From Bacteroidales bacterium (lineage in GTDB: Bacteria > Bacteroidota > Bacteroidia > Bacteroidales > VadinHA17), in NCBI GenBank assembly GCA_022615595.1, contig JAKEGI010000135.1, positions 1 through 7,082 of the forward strand: 7,082 nt of DNA, in the 5' to 3' direction. The position numbers and the translations under genes were made by a program. Under the pieces are notes generated by a model. That model was not told where the DNA came from, ran no database searches, and saw only the letters and a list, made by a program, of their open reading frames with translations. Shown in pieces: positions 1-6,192 of this stretch (its first letter is position 1; every line of letters begins with the position of its first letter).

Positions 1-396
1 CCTGTTGCGCTTGTCTATGGCCCCGGGAGAATCAGCATGTGGGTGTGAATGAAAGAGTATATATCCTGCCAGCATTTCAGGGTATAACTCAGCAAAAGCC
101 AGTGCCACATAGCCTCCGAGCGAGTGGCCTGCCAGGATAACCTTCCCGCACTTTTCCTTTTCAATGACCGAATGTACTGCCCCGGCCATCAGTTCCATCG
201 TGTGTACCCCGGAGACGATGCCCGAATCACCGTGACCGGGAAGATCTATCGCAATGACCCTGTAACTATCAGACAAAATACCTGACAGCATTGCCCACAC
301 CTCCTTTGCCTCGAGATATCCGTGTAACAGGACTATTGCAGAGCCTTTGCCTTCAGAAGTGTATGAGATATCTGCGCCTCTGTAATCTGCTTTCAT
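1..396 (-). CDS. Alpha/beta hydrolase, N-terminal part (runs off left edge)
   Basis: The minus strand reads an open frame of 132 residues from an ATG at 396-394 to the window edge, so the C-terminal half is missing. The protein begins MKADYRGADISY. It shows the N-terminal signatures of a soluble alpha/beta-hydrolase: the oxyanion-hole segment LLHGYLEAKEVW (about residues 23-34), the loop DLPGHGDSG (51-59), and the nucleophile elbow GHSLGG (90-95) with Ser92 as the likely catalytic serine. The acid and histidine of the triad would lie beyond the edge. A GGAG sits about 7 bases before the ATG, which supports this start. No signal peptide is visible, so it is probably cytoplasmic. The fold covers esterases, lipases, haloperoxidases and other enzymes, and the substrate cannot be told from this half. 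It is transcribed divergently from the sdh operon, with no sign of a functional link. The fold is confident; the function is not. Confidence 0.88.
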   Translation of the reverse strand, partial: MKADYRGADISYTSEGKGSAIVLLHGYLEAKEVWAMLSGILSDSYRVIAIDLPGHGDSGIVSGVHTMELMAGAVHSVIEKEKCGKVILAGHSLGGYVALAFAELYPEMLAGYILFHSHPHADSPGAIDKRNR

Positions 397-408
397 ATTT
401 TCACTCCA

Positions 409-439
409 TTTGATAATGCAAAAAAACTCCTTAAATTTA
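409..439 (+). promoter_or_regulatory. Candidate Bacteroidota-type promoter for sdhCAB
   Basis: TTTG at 409-412 is followed after exactly 19 bases by TAAATTTA at 432-439. This matches the known Bacteroidota consensus (TTTG at -33, TAnnTTTG at -7) in all but the last base. Transcription would start near 444-448. That lies at or after the ATG at 442, so this promoter argues for the sdhC start at 496 with a leader of about 50 bases. TAAATTTA is its own reverse complement, but I see no TTTG at the right distance for the minus-strand hydrolase gene. The region is AT-rich, so a chance match is possible. Confidence 0.5.
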
Positions 440-495
440 CCATGAATAAAGCACTTTTCTATTTATCCTCACCTCAAACCAAAAGTACCAGGCCG

Positions 496-1140
496 ATGAA
501 CAAGATACTTTTTTCTGCCGTATCAAAAAAGTTTGTTATGGCTCTTGCAGGACTATTTCTGCTCCTGTTCCTGCCGGTTCACCTGGGCATCAATCTGATG
601 CTCCTTAAAGATGATCCGCAGCCATTCAACAGTGCAGCCCATTTCATGGCAACCTTCCCTCTTGTTAAAGTGGTGGAGGTCCTTCTCTTCCTAACAATAC
701 TGATACATGTGGTGTACGGTATTACCCTCCAGATACAGAACTGGCTGTCAAGGCCGGTCAGATATGAAGTCAGCAACAGGGCTGAAACCTCAGCCTTTTC
801 CAGATTCATGATCTGGACCGGAGGTTCTGTACTTATCTTTCTTATAATTCACTTCTTCAATTTTTATTTCATCAAGCTGGGCCTTGTTGAGGGTGATCCT
901 GAGAACTTCTATGCGATTGCCTGGCAGCTTTTCACTATTCCGGGATATGTCATCCTCTACTGGGTTTGTTTCATCCTTCTTGGGTTCCATCTTTTTCATG
1001 CCCTTCAGTCGGCTTTTCAGACACTGGGCCTCAACAATGACTTCTGGACCCCGGTAATAAAGGGTCTTTCGCTTATATACGCCATTGTCGTGCCGCTCGG
1101 TTTCGCGGTCATTCCTCTTGTAATATGGCTGATCAAATAA
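496..1140 (+). CDS. sdhC: Succinate dehydrogenase/fumarate reductase cytochrome b558 subunit
   Basis: This is the membrane anchor of complex II, which exchanges electrons between the SdhB iron-sulfur clusters and menaquinone. From the ATG at 496 it is 214 residues with five hydrophobic segments at about 11-33, 56-82, 105-128, 147-175 and 188-212. Histidines lie inside the first four segments: H29, H71, H119, and H165 or H168. In Bacillus SdhC and Wolinella FrdC four such histidines hold two b hemes, so a di-heme anchor is inferred. The single long subunit, rather than separate C and D, fits the b558 family. An in-frame ATG at 442 would add 18 residues (MNKALFYLSS...). I prefer 496 because family members begin directly before the SxxKKF-type segment and because the candidate promoter would start transcription near 445. 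It lies 19 bases before sdhA and is clearly co-transcribed with it. The identity is secure; the exact start is less so. Confidence 0.93.
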   Translation: MNKILFSAVSKKFVMALAGLFLLLFLPVHLGINLMLLKDDPQPFNSAAHFMATFPLVKVVEVLLFLTILIHVVYGITLQIQNWLSRPVRYEVSNRAETSAFSRFMIWTGGSVLIFLIIHFFNFYFIKLGLVEGDPENFYAIAWQLFTIPGYVILYWVCFILLGFHLFHALQSAFQTLGLNNDFWTPVIKGLSLIYAIVVPLGFAVIPLVIWLIK

Positions 1141-1159
1141 CCTGAATAAACAATATTTC

Positions 1160-3076
1160 ATGATAACGCTCAACGCAAAGATCCCGGAAGGGCCACTTGA
1201 AGAGAAGTGGACCAGATACAAGTCAACGACGAAACTTGTAAATCCGGCCAACAAAAAGAAGCTTGATATAATCATTATCGGTACGGGTCTGTCCGGAGCC
1301 GGGTCAGCAGCCGCACTGGGGGAGCTTGGCTATAATGTCAAGGTATTTTGCTACCAGGATTCTCCCCGTCGTGCGCACTCTGTTGCTGCCCAGGGAGGCA
1401 TCAATGCTGCAAAGAACTACAAGCATGACGGTGACAGTGTCTACCGTCTGTTTTATGATATGATCAAAGGCGGTGACTTCAGGGCGCGTGAGGCCAATGT
1501 ATACCGTATCGCCGAGGTAAGCAACCAGGTGATAGACCATTATACTGCTCTCGGCGTCCCGTTTGCCCGTGAGTACGGCGGAACATTGGACACCCGTTCC
1601 TTCGGTGGCGTACAGGTGTCACGTACATTCTATGCCAAGGGACAGACCGGTCAGCAGTGCCTGCTGGGTGCATATTCATCGCTCAACAGGCAGATAAAAG
1701 CCGGCACGGTAACCATGTATCCCCGAAGGGACATGCTTGATATTGTCGTCATTGACGGCAGAGCACGGGGAATAATAGTGCGCAACCTTCTTACAGGAGA
1801 GATCGAGAGACATTCAGCCCATGCTGTTGTACTGGCATCCGGAGGATACGGAACAATCTATTATCTCTCGACACTGGCGGTCAACTCGAACGCCTCTGCA
1901 GCATGGAAAGCATACAAGAAAGGTGCTGCCTTTGCCAACCCGAGCTTCGTCCAGATACACCCTTCCAGCATACCGCAGCTGAATGAGTTCCAGAGCAAGC
2001 TCACGCTCATGTCTGAGTCACTCAGGAACGACGGGCGCATCTGGGTGCCTAAAAATAAGGGTGACAAGCGGCCGGCAAATGATATTCCAGAAGAGGAAAG
2101 AGACTATTATCTTGAGCGCAGATACCCCACATTCGGTAACCTTGTGCCGCGTGACGTAGCCTCCCGGGCAGCAAAGGAGCGGTGTGATGCCGGATATGGT
2201 GTCGGAGAAACAGGACTGGCAGTCAACCTTGACTTCCGTGATGCAATAAAAAAACATGGAAAGAAGGTTATTGAAAACAGGTACGGGAACCTCTTCGAGA
2301 TGTACCAGCATATCACAGGCCTCGATCCCTATGAGGAGCCTATGCGTATCTATCCGGCAGGGCACTATACAATGGGCGGTCTCTGGGTTGACTACGAACT
2401 GATGACAACCCTTCCGGGGCTCTTTTCCATCGGCGAATCAAACTTCTCAGATCATGGAGCCAACAGGCTGGGAGCCAGCTCGCTGATGCAGGCCGCCGGT
2501 GATGGTTACTTCATCCTTCCCAATACCATAAGCAACTATCTCTCAGGAGAGATTCGCACCCCAAGAATACCGACCACAGGTTCAGAATTTGACGAGGCTG
2601 AGAAGAACGCAAAAGAGAGAATAGCTAAACTCCTTTCAATAAAGGGCAAGAATACCTCAACCACATTCCACAAGCGTCTTGGCAAAATAATGTGGGACTA
2701 CTGCGGCATGACCCGTAACGAAGAGGGGCTGAAAAAGGCCTTGAAGATGGTTGAGGAGCTGAAAAAAGAGTTCTGGAGCGACCTCATGGTACCCGGTGAA
2801 GGTGCTGACCTGAACCAGGAACTTGAAAAGGCAGGCAGGGTGGCTGACTTTATGGAGCTGGCAAAACTGATGATAACAGATGCTCTCAACAGAAAAGAGT
2901 CGTGCGGAGCCCACTTCCGCGAAGAGTACCAGACTCCCGACGGGGAGGCAATGAGAAATGACAGGGAATACTCTTATGTGGCCGCCTGGGAATATAACGG
3001 TGATGATGAACCGGTACTCAATAAGGAGCCACTGAAGTTTGAGTTTGTTGAACTTAAGGAAAGAAGCTATAAATAA
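1160..3076 (+). CDS. sdhA: Succinate dehydrogenase/fumarate reductase flavoprotein subunit
   Basis: This is the catalytic subunit, which interconverts succinate and fumarate on the cytoplasmic face of the membrane. It has 638 residues, normal for the Bacteroidota form. The FAD-binding glycine motif [10 protein letters not shown] is at 41-50. The [11 protein letters not shown] segment (70-80) places His73 as the probable covalent FAD attachment site, by analogy with His45 of E. coli SdhA. Expected substrate and proton-transfer residues are present: His267 in QIHP, Arg331 in PRDVASR, His402 in PAGHYTMGG and Arg436 in GANRLGASS. The C-terminal domain with [11 protein letters not shown] (580-590) is complete. 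The start [17 protein letters not shown] resembles that of family members, and no Shine-Dalgarno site is needed or seen. SdhB follows 12-21 bases later in the same frame after a TAA. Sequence alone does not fix whether the enzyme mainly oxidises succinate or reduces fumarate. Nothing is missing or broken. Confidence 0.97.
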   Translation: MITLNAKIPEGPLEEKWTRYKSTTKLVNPANKKKLDIIIIGTGLSGAGSAAALGELGYNVKVFCYQDSPRRAHSVAAQGGINAAKNYKHDGDSVYRLFYDMIKGGDFRAREANVYRIAEVSNQVIDHYTALGVPFAREYGGTLDTRSFGGVQVSRTFYAKGQTGQQCLLGAYSSLNRQIKAGTVTMYPRRDMLDIVVIDGRARGIIVRNLLTGEIERHSAHAVVLASGGYGTIYYLSTLAVNSNASAAWKAYKKGAAFANPSFVQIHPSSIPQLNEFQSKLTLMSESLRNDGRIWVPKNKGDKRPANDIPEEERDYYLERRYPTFGNLVPRDVASRAAKERCDAGYGVGETGLAVNLDFRDAIKKHGKKVIENRYGNLFEMYQHITGLDPYEEPMRIYPAGHYTMGGLWVDYELMTTLPGLFSIGESNFSDHGANRLGASSLMQAAGDGYFILPNTISNYLSGEIRTPRIPTTGSEFDEAEKNAKERIAKLLSIKGKNTSTTFHKRLGKIMWDYCGMTRNEEGLKKALKMVEELKKEFWSDLMVPGEGADLNQELEKAGRVADFMELAKLMITDALNRKESCGAHFREEYQTPDGEAMRNDREYSYVAAWEYNGDDEPVLNKEPLKFEFVELKERSYK

Positions 3077-3097
3077 CCTATTCTAATTGTGCCCGAT

Positions 3098-3832
3098 ATG
3101 AAGTTCAAGTTAAAGATATGGAGACAGAAAAATGAAAAGACAAAAGGATCATTCGTATCCTATGATCTTGACAACGTCTCCCCAGACATGTCGTTTCTGG
3201 AGATGCTCGATGCCCTTAATAAAAGGCTTGTTGAGTCCGGAAAAGAGCCGGTAGCGTTTGATCACGACTGCCGTGAAGGCATTTGTGGCAGTTGCGGGAT
3301 GTACATAAACGGACTCCCTCACGGACCCGTCCCGGGACTAACAACATGCCACCTTGCGATGAGATATTTCAATGATGGCGACAGCATCACCATCGAGCCC
3401 TGGAGGGCCAAAGCCTTCCCGGTGATAAAAGACCTCATTGTTGACCGTAGTGCCTTTGACAGGATACAGGTTGCAGGCGGATTCATTTCGGTCACTGCCG
3501 GTGCTGCCTCCGAAGCCAACGCCATTCTTATCACCAAGACCAAGAGTGATGAGGCATTTGATTCAGCTATATGCATTGGTTGCGGCGCATGCGTGGCATC
3601 ATGCAAGAACGCATCTGCGATGCTATTCGTTTCAGCCAAGATATCACAGTTCGCCCTTTTGCCACAGGGCCATGTCGAAGCCAAGGCAAGGGTGCGCGCC
3701 ATGGTACAGGAGATGGACAGGCAGGGATTTGGCAACTGTTCCAACACGGGTGCCTGTGAAGCCCGATGCCCTAAACAGATAAAACTGACCAATATAGCCA
3801 GGCTGAACAGGGAGTACTATAAGGCATATTAA
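3098..3832 (+). CDS. sdhB: Succinate dehydrogenase/fumarate reductase iron-sulfur subunit
   Basis: This subunit carries electrons between the SdhA flavin and the SdhC hemes and quinone through three clusters. From the ATG at 3098 it has 244 residues. The N-terminal ferredoxin domain has CREGICGSC plus a later Cys, giving C58, C63, C66 and C84 for the [2Fe-2S] centre. The C-terminal domain has C159, C162, C165 and C169, then C214, C220 and C224. By the E. coli pattern, C159/C162/C165/C224 hold the [4Fe-4S] cluster and C169/C214/C220 the [3Fe-4S] cluster. A GTG at 3089, in frame, would give three more residues (MPD). I prefer the ATG because relatives begin just before the LKIWRQ segment, but either is possible. 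It is the last gene of the operon and is followed at once by the palindromic terminator, whose left T-run (minus strand) overlaps the sdhB stop codon. All ligands are present, so the subunit should be functional. Confidence 0.96.
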   Translation: MKFKLKIWRQKNEKTKGSFVSYDLDNVSPDMSFLEMLDALNKRLVESGKEPVAFDHDCREGICGSCGMYINGLPHGPVPGLTTCHLAMRYFNDGDSITIEPWRAKAFPVIKDLIVDRSAFDRIQVAGGFISVTAGAASEANAILITKTKSDEAFDSAICIGCGACVASCKNASAMLFVSAKISQFALLPQGHVEAKARVRAMVQEMDRQGFGNCSNTGACEARCPKQIKLTNIARLNREYYKAY

Positions 3833-3837
3833 AAAAT

Positions 3838-3865
3838 GTAGAGACGTTGCATGCAACGTCTCTAC
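3838..3865. terminator. Perfect 28-base palindrome, probable bidirectional terminator
   Basis: The half-site GTAGAGACGTTGCA (3838-3851) is followed directly by its exact reverse complement (3852-3865). The RNA could fold as a 12-base-pair stem with a CATG loop. On the plus strand it is followed by TGTCATTTTT (five T at 3871-3875). On the minus strand it is followed by A and then six T (complement of 3836-3831). It lies between the convergent ends of sdhB and the peptidase gene, 5 bases after the sdhB stop and 32 bases after the peptidase stop. This is the expected place and shape for a shared rho-independent terminator. Perfect symmetry is more than a terminator needs, so it may also be a copy of a dispersed palindromic repeat. 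Confidence 0.85.
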
Positions 3866-3887
3866 TGTCATTTTTCAGCAATACTGG

Positions 3888-3910
3888 TTGCATATGATCA
3901 TTTCATGCAA
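3888..3910. repeat. Short inverted repeat TTGCAT/ATGCAA at the peptidase stop
   Basis: TTGCAT at 3888-3893 is matched by ATGCAA at 3905-3910 across an 11-base spacer that contains the peptidase stop codon. The arms share the TTGCATGCAA core of the neighbouring palindrome. The stem is short and has no T-run of its own. It may be chance or the remains of a second repeat unit. Confidence 0.25.
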
Positions 3911-5286
3911 ACCCGTTCTATCTCTTGCACGGTCTTCGGTGCAATTTTCCCCAGTGGCCTGCTGCCTGTGGGTGTGATGAGCATGTCATCCTCAATCCGG
4001 CAACCGCCGAAGTCAAGGTAGGTTTCAGCCTTTCCGTAGTCAATAAACCGGTTGTGTTTTCCCTCAGCCTTCCATTGTGATATTAACTCAGGTATGAAGT
4101 ATATACCCGGTTCAACGGTAAAGACGTGCCCGGGCTTGTATGGAAGTGCAAATCTGAGGAAGGCCAGCCCGAACTGCGTACTGCGTTTTACTTCGTCATT
4201 ATACCCGACGAAGTTCTCACCGAGACTCTCCATGTCATGAACATCAAGTCCCATCATATGACCCAGCCCGTGAGGCATGAAGAGAGCATGAGCCCCTTCG
4301 GTAACCGCCTCTGCCGGATCACCCTTCATGATCCCCAGATCTTTCAGCCCCGAAGCAATTATCCGACAGGCATTGAGGTGAAGATCACGGTTTGAAATGC
4401 CCGGGCCGGCTTCTTTGATTGACTCGGTGTTGGCCTTCAGAACAATCTCATATATCTCCTTCTGTTTCTGGCTGAACCGCCCCCCGACAGGAGTGGTGCG
4501 TGTAAGGTCCGCTGCATAGTGCAAGGCTGACTCAGCCCCACAGTCAGACATCATCATTTTTCCTTCCCTGAGCACATTGTTATGAACATGGTTATGCAGG
4601 GTCTGACCATTGATGCTGAGAATGATGGGAAAAGAAGGGCCATTGGCTTTAGCCCATGCAATTCCCTCAATTGTACCGAATATCTCCTGCTCGGTAACCC
4701 CGGGCTTGCACATTCGCATGGCCGTGGTCTGCATCTCACATGCGACGTCTCCTGCCATTTCTATCTCGGCAATCTCCACATCCTCCTTTATTGACCTCAG
4801 CGATACCACTGCCCTGATTAACTTTTCAGATGCCTTGCTGCGCATCTGGCATGGATTCTCATGCAGCAACGCCCCAAGTGTCATCTTGGTCTCTGCCCTG
4901 TAGGGTGGAAGAAAGTGGATGCTTCTGCCGCCTGTCTTAGCCTTTTCAATGTATTCATTAAGGTTGGCAAGAGGCATTGTCTTTTTAACTCCGACACGCT
5001 CTGCAAGATCAGCCATGGCGGGCTGCGGCCCCATCCATATTATGTCATCCATGTCAACGTCATTTCCAAAGATTATTTCATCACCGGAGTTAAAGTCGAT
5101 AACTCCTGCCAGACCCGGGAGATCAAGCCCGAAGAAATAGAGAAAATCACTGTCCTGCCTCCAGTGATAGGTATTTGCAGGATAATTCACCGGTGACTCA
5201 ACATTGCCTGTGAAAAGAGCTATGCCGTCATTAAGAAGTGACTTAAGCCTGCTTCTGCGGTTAATGTAGATTTGTCGGTCAAACAT
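3898..5286 (-). CDS. pepP: Xaa-Pro aminopeptidase, M24B metallopeptidase family
   Basis: This enzyme removes an N-terminal residue that precedes proline, using two metal ions, normally in the cytoplasm. The protein has 462 residues and is complete, with no signal peptide. Residues 1 to about 150 form the creatinase-like N-terminal domain (the YHWRQDSDFLYFFG segment lies near 40-53). The pita-bread catalytic domain follows from about 170. All five expected metal ligands are visible: Asp248 (SDCGAES), Asp260 (YAADLTRT), His343 (HGLGHMMGLDVHD), Glu392 (FTVEPGIYF) and Glu432 (CRIEDDM). His350 matches the further active-site histidine of E. coli PepP. Asp248 and Asp260 are 12 apart rather than the 11 of E. 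coli; the DCGAES-HYAAD form looks typical of Bacteroidota members as I remember them. The ATG at 5286 has no Shine-Dalgarno site. The gene runs convergent to sdhB and divergent from the 5443 gene. The symbol is by analogy; relatives are also named prolidase-like. Confidence 0.93.
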   Translation of the reverse strand: MFDRQIYINRRSRLKSLLNDGIALFTGNVESPVNYPANTYHWRQDSDFLYFFGLDLPGLAGVIDFNSGDEIIFGNDVDMDDIIWMGPQPAMADLAERVGVKKTMPLANLNEYIEKAKTGGRSIHFLPPYRAETKMTLGALLHENPCQMRSKASEKLIRAVVSLRSIKEDVEIAEIEMAGDVACEMQTTAMRMCKPGVTEQEIFGTIEGIAWAKANGPSFPIILSINGQTLHNHVHNNVLREGKMMMSDCGAESALHYAADLTRTTPVGGRFSQKQKEIYEIVLKANTESIKEAGPGISNRDLHLNACRIIASGLKDLGIMKGDPAEAVTEGAHALFMPHGLGHMMGLDVHDMESLGENFVGYNDEVKRSTQFGLAFLRFALPYKPGHVFTVEPGIYFIPELISQWKAEGKHNRFIDYGKAETYLDFGGCRIEDDMLITPTGSRPLGKIAPKTVQEIERVCMK

Positions 5287-5303
5287 GGTATTCTATATTT
5301 TTG
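5271..5303 (+). promoter_or_regulatory. Candidate promoter for the 5443 gene and dusB
   Basis: TTTG at 5271-5274 and TATTTTTG at 5296-5303 are 21 bases apart, matching both halves of the Bacteroidota promoter consensus exactly. It overlaps the first codons of the divergent peptidase gene. Transcription would begin near 5308, giving a leader of about 135 bases. A second, weaker candidate lies nearer the gene: TTG at 5380-5382, 19 bases, then TACATTCG at 5402-5409, which would give a leader of about 28 bases. Either or both could act, and the AT-rich setting makes chance matches likely. Confidence 0.4.
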
Positions 5304-5383
5304 ATTGTTACAGAATGCTAATGTAAGAAGTGATGTTGATATTTTTATGGTTATCAACAATTTTTAATTGCGAAGGGTATTGC

Positions 5384-5391
5384 CAAAAATA
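5384..5391 (-). promoter_or_regulatory. Candidate -7 element for the Xaa-Pro aminopeptidase gene
   Basis: On the minus strand, 5391 to 5384 reads TATTTTTG, an exact match to the Bacteroidota -7 element TAnnTTTG. The upstream half is poor: only TTTA, about 22 bases before. Transcription would start near 5379, giving a leader of roughly 90 bases before the ATG at 5286. It is the best minus-strand match I found in the intergenic region. Confidence 0.3.
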
Positions 5392-5442
5392 TACAAGAGT
5401 GTACATTCGCATATAAATTAGGGGGGGAGAAATTTCAGACTG

Positions 5443-6174
5443 ATGCCATACCGCAGATTACCAAACACCGATTCCGCAAGGCTGAGGGCAATCAAAAAGG
5501 CCCTGGATATGGGGAAAGACACACCGCCGTTCAGATTGGCTTATTCAATGAAGACCCTGGTAAAACTGCAGAGTTTTCTTCCTGATTTTGAAAATGCCAT
5601 CAGCCATCAGCGACAGACGCTTGTTAATCAGTCTGATAAGAGCAGGGTAAACCAGGAGGCTGCCCGTAAGGCGAGAATGTATATTACTCATTTTCTCAGA
5701 GTTGCGAATATGGCTGTGATGAGAGGTGAACTGCCCGCAGAGACCATGTCATTCTACGGCATTGCTCCCGAAGATGCTGCATTGCCGTCACTGGCAACAG
5801 ACAATGAGCTCATTGCCTGGGGAAAGAGAGTTATTGACGGGGAAGAGTACCGCATCAGGAAAGGCAATACCCCTGTAACCAATCCATCTGTTGCCGTGGT
5901 CAAGGGAAGGTATGAAAAGTTCCTTGAGGCACGACAGCACTATAAGACAGTAAGCAGGCGCGCTGCAGACTGTGTCACCAGGACCATGGAACTGCGGCGG
6001 GAGGCAGACGAACATATTACAAACCTGTGGAACGAGATCGAAACCCGCTTTGCAACACTGACGGAAGAAGAAAAGAGGACACAGGCTGAACGATACGGGC
6101 TGGTATACGTCTTCCGGAAAAGTGAATTGTCACAACAGGATCTTTCACCTACACTGTTCGGTGCAGACCAGTGA
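5443..6174 (+). CDS. Conserved hypothetical protein, Bacteroidota-type, function unknown
   Basis: The 243-residue protein begins MPYRRLPNTDSARLRAIKKA. I believe relatives with this opening occur across the Bacteroidota, but I know of no assigned function. It has no signal peptide, no membrane segment and one cysteine (Cys177). It looks mostly helical: charged amphipathic stretches at about 10-60, 68-95 and 155-210. In the middle is a Gly- and Pro-rich segment, WGKRVIDGEEYRIRKG (126-141), followed by NTPVTNPSVAVVKGRY. The end has the segment ERYGLVYVFRKSE (217-229) and a polar tail. The many Arg and Lys residues would allow nucleic-acid or ribosome contact, but no known binding motif is seen. 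The start is fixed by an in-frame TAG at 5419-5421 and a purine-rich tract (GGGGGGGAG, 5421-5429) that could act as a distant Shine-Dalgarno site. DusB follows after 18 bases in the same frame, so the two are probably co-transcribed. Confidence 0.85.
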   Translation: MPYRRLPNTDSARLRAIKKALDMGKDTPPFRLAYSMKTLVKLQSFLPDFENAISHQRQTLVNQSDKSRVNQEAARKARMYITHFLRVANMAVMRGELPAETMSFYGIAPEDAALPSLATDNELIAWGKRVIDGEEYRIRKGNTPVTNPSVAVVKGRYEKFLEARQHYKTVSRRAADCVTRTMELRREADEHITNLWNEIETRFATLTEEEKRTQAERYGLVYVFRKSELSQQDLSPTLFGADQ

Positions 6175-6192
6175 TTATCCCTGACCCTGAAA

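Noticed and set aside
790..1275. Open frame of 161 codons on the minus strand across the end of sdhC and the start of sdhA
   Set aside because: It is antisense to two clear genes, spans their junction and has no recognisable motif; it is a shadow of the coding strand.
3438..3782. Open frame of 114 codons on the plus strand in another frame of sdhB
   Set aside because: It overlaps the conserved cysteine region of sdhB in a different frame and has no domain signal.
3319..3792. Open frame of 157 codons on the minus strand inside sdhB
   Set aside because: It is fully antisense to the iron-sulfur subunit. Its composition reflects the reverse complement of conserved codons and it matches no family.
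3838..3865. The palindrome as a CRISPR repeat or recombination site
   Set aside because: There is only one copy in the window, with no spacer array, no cas genes and no integrase nearby. Position and T-runs fit a terminator better.
4861..5196. Open frame of 111 codons on the plus strand inside the peptidase gene
   Set aside because: It is antisense to the conserved N-terminal domain of the peptidase and has no plausible product.
6133..6171. Possible sliding-clamp-binding motif at the C-terminus of the unknown protein (QQDLSPTLF)
   Set aside because: The final TLF recalls a clamp-binding tail, but the glutamine expected at the first position of the pentapeptide is a serine here, so the match is too weak.
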